Assembly (NCBI RefSeq): GCF_000006405.1 | Contig: NW_003200720.1 | Location: 178,940 to 220,258 of the forward strand | Reading direction: 5' to 3' | DNA from: Perkinsus marinus ATCC 50983 | Taxonomy: Eukaryota; Perkinsozoa; Perkinsida; Perkinsidae | DNA length: 41,319 bases | Position numbers and translations under genes: made by a program | Notes under the pieces: generated by a model | Seen by the model: the letters and a program-made list of their open reading frames with translations, nothing else | Told to the model about the DNA's origin: nothing | The model's database searches: none | Part shown: positions 34,446 through 41,319 of the stretch, one piece after another | How positions within the stretch are numbered: the first letter of the stretch is position 1 | Layout of the letters: each line of letters opens with the position of its first letter

Positions 34446-35873
34446 TTATTCACCTCGGAAGGAGCGGCTGGAAACTTGTTTAAGAGCCTCTTGAACAGCC
34501 TTGAGAGCGTCCACTTCTCCTATATCAGGCAGATTGAACTTATTGGGTATACCAGCTGTCCTAGAATTGATGATAGTGTCCGTTATACTCTGGCCTTTGA
34601 GACCCAAAGTAGCCAGTAAAGCCGCGGCACCGGCAACCGTAGGAGTCGACATCGATGTACCACTCATATAACCATATGATTCAAATCGCATCGTCGAGTA
34701 GATATCAACACCGGGAGCGGCGATCTTCGTAACCGAGCCAGCATTCGAAAAGTCAGCCATAGAGACGGTCTTGGTTGGGTCAGAGGTACTGGCAGCGACG
34801 CAGAGCATAGGTGTGAAGTCTTCCGCGTAGGAGCAAGGATAATATGGCGCATTGTCCAGGCTGGCTCCTGTATTACCGGCAGCGGTAACCGCAACATGCC
34901 CAGCAGCAGCAGCGTTCTTGAAACCAGTTCTTTCAACTGAATTTGTGTAAGCACCGACATACGAATGGGAGGACACTGTAGCCCCATTCTCAACTGCGAA
35001 GTTGAGGGCCCTCATTTCGTTACTAATAGTGCCATATCCAAAACCATCAAGGAACTTTAATATCATCAGCTTCACATGAGGCACCGACCCATCAATATTC
35101 GCCACACCTGCAATGCCGATGCTATTATTGGTCTGAGCGGCCGCGATACCAGCACAATGAGTACCATGGCCATAGTTATCAGTAACATCCGTAGTGTTCG
35201 TTACGAAGTTGTAACCGATAGAGTTGTCAGCTGGGTTCCTCCAGAATTGATTGACCAAATCAGGATGGGTCATGTCAACACCGCTGTCACTGATGGCTAG
35301 GACGACATCCTTCAGCTCACGTCCAGCCGAGCGAGCTGCTCGCCAGGCCGCACCGATGTGGATGACCTCGAGATTACGCTGGCAGGAAGAGCCGGGGTCG
35401 TTGGTGCCGAGAACCGGATTGCCGCCAGTACAAGTAGCAGATCCTTGGGTTGTATGCGACGGGGGGTACGGGATAAGACTTACCTCGGAGTCGGGCTCAC
35501 ACTGAAATTCAATACCTAGCATATCTTCGGCTTTCCTCAAGTAGTTCAGAATTTGACTGTGACCAACTGAGCACTGAGACTCTACAATCTGTATCCCTAT
35601 CGCCTTCAAGTCATACACCATGCCATCTTTTGCGAAGCATCGCTCACACTCACGGTCGTCTTGACTGAGGGTGTATGTCTCTCCACCGGAACCAGCGATG
35701 GCCTGTGCCATCATATTCGGTACATGACGGATGTCGAGTCGGGCCCCACGATAAGATATCGTGACCAGCGTACGGTTGGTGGCAGCTCTACCGGAGGCCA
35801 TGACGTATACGAGTAGTGTCGATAAGAATGCCGAGCGTACTAACATGATAGTATGAAAGATAACTCCTGACAT
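34446..35873 (-). CDS. Secreted subtilisin-like serine protease (S8 family)
   Basis: A secreted endopeptidase of 475 residues in one exon. The first 30 residues hold a signal peptide (hydrophobic run LVRSAFLSTLLVYVMASGRA). Residues about 31-165 form a propeptide with three to five cysteines, followed by a Pro/Gly/Ser linker. The catalytic domain carries Asp196 (AISDSGVD), His236 (YGHGTHCAGIA), oxyanion Asn334 (AAGNTG) and Ser407 (GTSMSTPTVAGAAAL), all intact and in order. There is no C-terminal membrane anchor or P-domain. Subtilases of this kind are abundant extracellular proteins of Perkinsus and are discussed there as virulence-related; that link is by family, not shown here. The gene is intronless. 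The ATG at 35873 is used; a second ATG ten codons on would also keep the signal peptide. Confidence 0.93.
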   Translation of the reverse strand: MSGVIFHTIMLVRSAFLSTLLVYVMASGRAATNRTLVTISYRGARLDIRHVPNMMAQAIAGSGGETYTLSQDDRECERCFAKDGMVYDLKAIGIQIVESQCSVGHSQILNYLRKAEDMLGIEFQCEPDSEVSLIPYPPSHTTQGSATCTGGNPVLGTNDPGSSCQRNLEVIHIGAAWRAARSAGRELKDVVLAISDSGVDMTHPDLVNQFWRNPADNSIGYNFVTNTTDVTDNYGHGTHCAGIAAAQTNNSIGIAGVANIDGSVPHVKLMILKFLDGFGYGTISNEMRALNFAVENGATVSSHSYVGAYTNSVERTGFKNAAAAGHVAVTAAGNTGASLDNAPYYPCSYAEDFTPMLCVAASTSDPTKTVSMADFSNAGSVTKIAAPGVDIYSTMRFESYGYMSGTSMSTPTVAGAAALLATLGLKGQSITDTIINSRTAGIPNKFNLPDIGEVDALKAVQEALKQVSSRSFRGE

Positions 35874-36436
35874 TCTAGTCTGATCGTACGCTTAGGCACG
35901 CACCAACCGTTCGGCCGGAACCTGTAGTTATATCATGCTCGAGCAGGACGGGGAATATTTTCCTGGACTCGTGGTCTGATCAGACGATAACTTGCAACCG
36001 TAATTTCGAATTTGCTCGGAGTAGTCATCATATTTGTGATGTTCACATTGTATATTTTCCAGCATTGAACTTAAACACAGTTGGGTGAGTTTTCATGCTC
36101 AAATTTCGAAACACGCGATGTAGGAACAGCGATCGCACAACATTAAAAACCATAATCGTTCGTGTGAGACAGGTGTCTTATGTATGCAACGTGTGCTGCA
36201 TCGGTATACAAGAAGCATTTGCTTGTTTGGATGGAACTACTCTCACCGTCACTGTTATATCATCGACTATGTTGGTACTTTCTTAGCGTGGTTCTGCATT
36301 CTATATCGATGTGCGTTGCGCGTTTCTGCGTTCACTTCTCCCCGTTTTCGCGTGCTTTTCGGAATCCAAGAACCGCGCGAGGTTGCAATCACTGCTTGTT
36401 CATGCGGAATGAATCTCAGTGATCGAACTCTCCCAT
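35874..36436. other. Subtilase upstream region
   Basis: 563 nt upstream of the subtilase start, ending at the left edge of duplicated block copy C. It should contain the subtilase promoter. No element is recognised, and the short plus-strand frames near 36180-36440 overlap each other in several phases, which argues against coding. Confidence 0.5.
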
Positions 36437-36817
36437 GAGTCGGGTGAAACTCACTGATGAAACTCACTGAGCTCCGCTACCCACCGACTGATGAAAGTGT
36501 CTAACGGCTGCGACTCCTTCACAAGCTCAGTCACCTGCTTAAGATTCAAACTGAATCATTCAGTCGAATGTGTTTGGCTGAGTCTGAGATACGAAGTTGA
36601 TGGTAGTGAGGTTCCGAACAGGGTACCCGAAGTCGGCTTTAACCGTAAATGAGTGTGCTCTAGCAATCGATCCCTACTAATTCGATTATCGAAAGGACCT
36701 CGAGTTATGGCTTAACGATGCACAGTGCTTTTAATGAAGTCGACGCTGGCCGGCGACACTGGACTGTTAAACGCTGCTACAGCGACCATTAACTCGCCCA
36801 ATAATTGGGCTCCATAA

Positions 36818-36866
36818 ACAAAACTTTCTGGTATAATTGGGCCCCAATTATACCAGAAAGTTTTGT
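36818..36866. repeat. 49-nt perfect palindrome with 1-nt centre, in copy C only
   Basis: Arms 36818-36841 and 36843-36866 are exact reverse complements round a single C. The right arm corresponds to ordinary sequence in copy B (about 29917-29940); the left arm has no counterpart there. This fits a foldback copying event in C. Confidence 0.85.
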
Positions 36867-37117
36867 CATTTAATGGGCTCGATGGTAGCTGATCATCATA
36901 ATCTAATCTCGTTGACCGAATTGCCGTTATAGACATATCCACGACTGAAGTCACGTATTCGTGGTATTTGCATTATCATCTGAATGTTTGATCGAGATGA
37001 TAATTTTCACCTAATTGTCTGCGTCCGCTAACTTCTCTCACTCTTCTCTCCAAGTCTTGTTCCGCTGGCCTGATGCCGAACGTCATCAACAATGATGCAG
37101 TTTGTTGATAGGTAATG

Positions 37118-37170
37118 CTAAGAAGAGCCAGGTCCCCGGTTCGATCCCGGCATGTGTCGTTTTAATTCAC
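37118..37170 (-). repeat. tRNA-like intron of the duplicated family, copy C
   Basis: The same 53-nt segment as at 30214-30266. On the plus strand it shows GGTCCCCGGTTCGATCCCGG. Confidence 0.7.
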
Positions 37171-37802
37171 CTCTCCTTCGGTACGTCTAGTAACCCACCC
37201 GTCTCTTTCCATCGCGGAACAGGCGCTCCATTCCTTTCTAGTTGCTGACAGAACGCCATCACAACCTCGTTGAATCTCCACTGGGGAATGCCGTATCTAA
37301 TGACCAACGAAATCTTCGCTGTGCGCAGAGACGCATCCATGATATCTTCCATGATCAATCTAACTCAGCAAATTGACCTGTCGGGTAGTTCTTCACGGAC
37401 GTACTATACAATTTATCAGAACTTCTGCAAATGCCGAAGGGCGAAGGGCGAAAACGAATTTCGATCATGCCAACCGAAAAGTTTCGCCGAAAACGATGCA
37501 ATTTTTCAATGTTCATGTCATTGTGAAGGTTATCATACTAGGTAACCGATACATAGTGATGTAACCTCTTAAGCTCAGTCCTGAGCCTTTCGCTGTACCA
37601 CTGTTATAGGAATAGAATGATAGCTAGGTTATCAGGCGTAAACGAGTCCAATGACCGAGTTAATAAAAGACCTAGAACTTGAGGTAAGCAATTGCATCAG
37701 TAGTATACCCTTCAATGGTAACGAGTTGTCGGTTGGTCAACTGTTGAACTCTAAACTTTCTCTTTCGCCACCACGAGTGTCTTCTCCTGAAACTTGACCG
37801 AA

Positions 37803-39218
37803 TGAGTGGGAGGCTACAGATCGACTTGTGCTTTGCGTTCAATCTTTTCAGGGCGGATTCGCTTGGGACACATCATCGAGGCCCGAACGTTGGGTACGGA
37901 GGCTGAGCGACTAAGTGAGTTCTTGATGGATTCTTGTGGTTTGTCTGGGAGTGGTTCTTCTGAGGCGCCTCTGAATCGAGAATCTCGACTCGAGATGGAG
38001 GATAACTCAATAAGTTTCACTTGGACGTGGCCCTGTTTTGTGATTGTTGGTCGAGCTTAGCGGAGCGGTGCTCGTAGGGATTGTATTGAGCTTTTTTTGC
38101 ATGCCGACATTCCTTCGTAAGCTCTCTTTTTTCAAGTGCGGCAGGAAAGACAGACCATCGTAGTATACCACCGTGTTTTGCATCGCTCAGCCGGCTGCAT
38201 ATAATTTTGTTATCAGTACGGTGCCGTTGGTGGCGCATGGAGAGGAGGGAGATGGTGCTGATATCGTGATGGACGGTATCGACATCGAATGCGGTATATG
38301 CAGAGCTTCGAGGAAGATCCCGGAAGAGGCGAATAATTTTCTCTGTGAAGTCTGCGAGTAGGAGGTTAACCTCGACTGAGTCTCATACCACTCCTTGGGC
38401 AGATCAGTCAATCGAGTAATCGTCTATCCATTGGGCGATCGCGGTGTGGATGTCGTTGAAGATCCCTCCTGCACGTTGCCTCGTCAAAGGGGAGCGGTCC
38501 ACGGCTTTCAACTCTCGGAAGATTCCCAAAAGTAGGAAACGTTGAGAAAATGGAAGATTGCAAGATTTCGATCAGGGCCGCTTTACTACCCTGCAGCATC
38601 TGTCTTGATCGTCCTGGAGATTGCGTATTGCTTCCGTGCAATCACGGAGGTTTCTGCCAGGTAGATGCTGTGGTCGCGCATTTGAAATCGATCCTATGAT
38701 CGATTATGTTTTCAGGTTTGCAGTATTTATGTTGGATGTAATCTTGCTGTTGGAGGTCGCCATTGCCCTAAATGCCGTGAATACATCGATCAAATCATTC
38801 GCATTGGAAAGATCCACGAGATGGTGAGGATATCGCGCGCGCCCTGGTGATCGATTTGGACAACTCGTGGTACGATAGACTTGTTCTTAGGAGCTGAAAG
38901 GGAATCCTGTCGCCCTACCGATGCCGTTGGCGGATGAGAAGCCTCCGGAGGTAGGACGAGTCAATGAATGAGTATCTTCACGCACGGTGAAGATTTCGCT
39001 CGTAGGCAGCAGCTCCGGTGGGTATCGAACGATCAAAGGGAAATAGGAGGCAGGAAGCCCCCAAGAGAGGGACGACTACTACTACGGTCGGTAGCAGTAG
39101 CTGCAACAATACTCCCAACCCGTCGGTTGCTGGTGATGATGATGATATCGATGGAGATACGAACAAAGTGACCTCCCATCTTGAATTGGGAATACTGCTT
39201 TCCTCAGAGCCCTCGTAA
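37803..39218 (+). CDS. RING-finger protein, probable E3 ubiquitin ligase
   Basis: Exons at the 3' end are fixed by phase: one ending 38660, then 38716-38823, 38891-38950 and 39006-39218 (stop at 39216-39218). Earlier exons are approximate: about 37854-37915 (RLGHIIEARTLGTEAERL), one ending near 38354 with a CxxC pair on each side (ECGICRASRK, FLCEVCE), and about 38402-38530. The RING is assembled from LPCSICLDRPGDCVLLPCNH, GGFCQ, then VCSIYVGCNLAVGGRHCPKC, giving C-x2-C, C-x-H, C-x2-C, C-x2-C in C3HC4 order, close to the RING of IAP/MGRN-type ligases. The tail is Ser/Thr- and Asp-rich. Such domains recruit an E2 enzyme to ubiquitinate substrates. One intron carries an AATCGATC/GATCGATT palindrome. 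The N-terminus is uncertain. Confidence 0.75.
38686..38705. repeat. Inverted repeat in a 55-nt RING-gene intron
   Basis: AATCGATC and GATCGATT separated by CTAT, in intron 38661-38715. It is a looser form of the palindromes in the poly(A) polymerase and trehalase introns. Confidence 0.7.
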
Positions 39219-39523
39219 CGAGTCAGCTCCGGGTACCCTCCCGGCAGTTTTCGCGGTCGAACTGACGTCACCGCGATTCCGCGATTGTGAAGAACGAGCG
39301 GAACCGAAATCGACCCTGCAGTGATTCAGATTTTCTAATTCGAAAGAATCTAACAGGACTAACCGAAAGAGCTATCTTTTATATTTACTCTCATATTTCT
39401 CATTGATCAGTAGTTCTTATTTTTACACTGTAGTTTGAGTGGCTGAGGTTAGCGAAAATCTCAGAAGCTTCGTACTGTCGAGTTCGATCTTCCCGTGAGG
39501 ACTTGTAGCCAGTGTCGTTCAAA

Positions 39524-40578
39524 ATGGGTGGTAAGAGAAAACGGCAAGATACGTCTTCTCCCATCGCGCTCCCGGCAGCTCCTACTACGAGGAAGGTGTC
39601 GGTGAAGACGGTGCCTCGTGATGGGGAGATGTTTTATTTGTTCAAGTCGGAGCCGGAGAGTCGTATTGAGAAAGGCGTGGACATGAAGTTCAGCATTGAT
39701 GATTTGGCCGCTAGTCCGAACGGCACGGCTGAGTGGGATGGGGTGAGGAACTATCAGGCGAGGAATCTGATGAGAGAAATGAAAGTTGGCGACAAGGGCT
39801 TCTTCTACCACTCCAATTGCAAACCCCCTGGTATAGTAGGTAGGGGTGGTGTGCTGCTTTATGATTGGTAACTGAGTGGTGATAGGTATTGTGGAGGTGG
39901 TCCGAGAGTCCTATCCGGATGATACCCAGTTCGATCCCAAGAACCCGCATTTTGATCCGAGAAGTGGCAAGGAGGAACCCAAATGGGATATGGTTGATAT
40001 CAAGTAAGTGTATCGCTTACCGCGAACAGCCAAGGGCAGCATCCATTCGACAGTAATTCCCTGTAGCGAGCCGTTGTCGAATCCGGATCCACTAATGCAG
40101 TAAAAGGATATATATTCGCCTTCTTAGCTGAGATTAAAGTTTCCTTACTAACTGAGGGAGTTTATATACGACTTCGGTCAGAGGTGTACGAGAATTTCCT
40201 CAACATTTTCATGTGGTCACCGACACGTGTAGTTGACCATGTGCATATTTCCTCCCCACACCGCACTAATGGTTGGTATTCTGAATGCAGTAATTGAGAT
40301 TTGATATATATTCACATCGTTATCTCAGATTCATTCGTAAACTTAGTAGGAAGATCTCACTTGATGAACTGAAGGCCTACCGTGACAAGGAGGTAAGTGA
40401 AGAATCGTGAGAAGTTCTGGAGAACTTAGCCGTGTGCTTTCCTCAGCTTTCTTCGATGGGTCTGTTCACCACGGCCAGGTTGTCAGTTCAGCGTGTTACT
40501 CCCGCGGAGTGGGACTTCATTCTTTCCCTAGAGGGGGTGTCGGAAGACGATGATGATGCAACTGGCAATAAGGCATGA
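39524..40578 (+). CDS. EVE-domain protein, THYN1 family
   Basis: Exons 39524-39839, 39886-40003, 40329-40392 and 40447-40578 join in phase to 209 residues, the normal length. The EVE fold (related to PUA and YTH domains) spans nearly all of it: YLFKSEPESRIEKGVDMKFS, WDGVRNYQARNLMREMKVGD, FFYHSNCKPPGIVGIVEVVR, YPDDTQFDPKNPHFDP, KWDMVDIKFIRKLSRKISL, then LFTTARLSVQRVTPAEWDFIL. The aromatic and acidic residues that line the EVE pocket are present. Members are thought to bind modified bases in nucleic acid; the eukaryotic substrate is not settled. A basic N-terminus (GGKRKRQ) suits nuclear entry. The ATG at 39524 is chosen because upstream in-frame sequence has only a GTG. Intron 1 is 46 nt. Confidence 0.93.
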
Positions 40579-41196
40579 ATTCGATCCTCGATTTTCATCA
40601 GTGCATGTGTTTTGTTCTGTGATGAAGTCAGAGATTATTCAATTTTATGACACAATTTTCGGGTCGAAAATTTATCAGACAGCCTGGGTCAGGACTATTC
40701 TCCGGGAAAGAACTCTGTGATGGAAAATATCCAGTATTCAGGGAATCAACGAATCTATCACTTCGTTATCAACACAGTCAACATGCAGCAGCAGCAGCTT
40801 AGGTTCAAACGAACGTAGATCAAGAACAGTTCTCAACGCCACTTTGCTCACTAACTGATACAGAATGAGACTCTGGCAAAACCGTACACTAAGAACGACC
40901 AACAAATCTGACTCTATCAGGATCTGACTATACTCTATAGTGAGCTCACCTAGCGACTAGTTCGGAAAATGCACCCCGGTTCCTCCATTCTCTCGCCTTT
41001 TTCTAATTGTTCAACAATGCTTGTGGAAATTTTCGCGGAAAATTTTCATGCCTGTGACCGATTTCCGCTTTTAACCTCATGTGAGACTCAGTTTAAACAA
41101 TATTAATCTTTAATCGTGATCAATGATCTACAATCTGCTCACAACTCGATTCACCTTTCCCCCCTGCCCAGGTAGAGCGACGTGCTGAGCTAGTAG
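40579..41196. other. Right intergenic region
   Basis: 618 nt with AT-rich DNA and no recognised gene or repeat. It should contain the 3' UTR of the EVE gene and probably that of a minus-strand gene beyond the edge. Confidence 0.5.
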
Positions 41197-41319
41197 TCAC
41201 AATGTCAGCACTGAGCTCATTGCAGTATTGACGAATTGGCGGTGAAATGCGTCGCTGTCCAGGAGAGAGCATTCGAGTATGCGAGCGATAGTGGATTTCG
41301 GACGCATGTTCGGGCAAGT
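41197..41319 (-). CDS. Possible last exon of a minus-strand gene, cut by the window edge
   Basis: One minus-strand frame reads CPNMRPKSTIARILECSLL and continues to a TGA at 41197-41199. The pattern P-x-x-RP-x(3)-I-x-x-IL-x(3)-LL resembles the end of a protein kinase domain (subdomain XI, with its conserved Arg). Only 40 residues are visible and a second frame is also open here, so this is tentative. Confidence 0.25.
   Translation of the reverse strand, partial: TCPNMRPKSTIARILECSLLDSDAFHRQFVNTAMSSVLTL

Larger units (their letters stand above)
36437..37735 (-). pseudogene. Duplicated gene block, partial copy C
   Basis: Nearly the same as 29577-30812 of copy B, but lacking the first exon and the C-terminal exons at its two edges. 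It still carries the YGIPQWRFNEVVMAF exon (37167-37358), the tRNA-like intron (37118-37170) and the ITYQQTASLLMTFGIRPAE exon. It is much closer to B than A is, so it is a younger, dispersed duplicate. A 49-nt palindrome (36818-36866) interrupts sequence that is simple in B. As a gene it is incomplete. Confidence 0.65.

Noticed and set aside
34127-34453. Second minus-strand gene after the subtilase
   Set aside because: It starts within the subtilase stop region, is Ser-rich without motifs, and most likely is 3' UTR.

Overview
This is nuclear DNA from a single-celled eukaryote, most likely an alveolate close to Perkinsus. Genes are cut into many exons by short GT-AG introns. They include an alveolate-style hnRNP U-like SPRY protein, a mitochondrial RAP-domain protein, a soluble trehalase and a secreted subtilase. 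The phylum-level call is inference from family resemblance and gene style; no marker gene here settles it.

Layout. Positions 1-22370 are an intron-dense block of conserved genes, all on the plus strand: an hnRNP U-like RNA-binding protein (about 2052-6269, 5' end unresolved), a RAP-domain mitochondrial RNA-binding protein (6463-11716, with a dead retroelement inside one intron), a nuclear poly(A) polymerase (12097-17610) and a GH37 trehalase (18358-22366, twelve exons that join in frame to 557 residues). Positions 22370-37740 differ. They hold gene-poor DNA, three intronless genes (a small secreted protein, an alpha-methylacyl-CoA racemase and a subtilase), a 47-bp minisatellite, long perfect palindromes, and a tandem duplication plus a third partial copy of an unrecognised multi-exon gene family. 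From 37800 the intron-dense style returns with a RING-finger protein and a complete EVE/THYN1-type protein; a possible last exon of another gene runs off the right edge on the minus strand.

How the genes relate. Nothing suggests an operon or pathway cluster. Poly(A) polymerase and the hnRNP U-like protein act in nuclear RNA processing, the RAP protein in mitochondrial RNA, trehalase and racemase in metabolism, and the subtilase and small secreted protein outside the cell.

The most striking feature is the intron content. At least ten introns carry a tRNA T-arm/B-box-like core (GGGATCGAACC or its complement), often just upstream of the 3' splice site. One 79-nt intron of the poly(A) polymerase gene is almost a whole degenerate tRNA. 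Other introns share a GTGGCGCG core or a perfect ATCGATCACGTGATCGAT palindrome, and a MITE family sits in further introns. Together this looks like intron gain by small mobile elements (introner-like), including a tRNA-derived class. Exon boundaries were set by hand from GT/AG signals, reading phase and family resemblance, with no transcript evidence.
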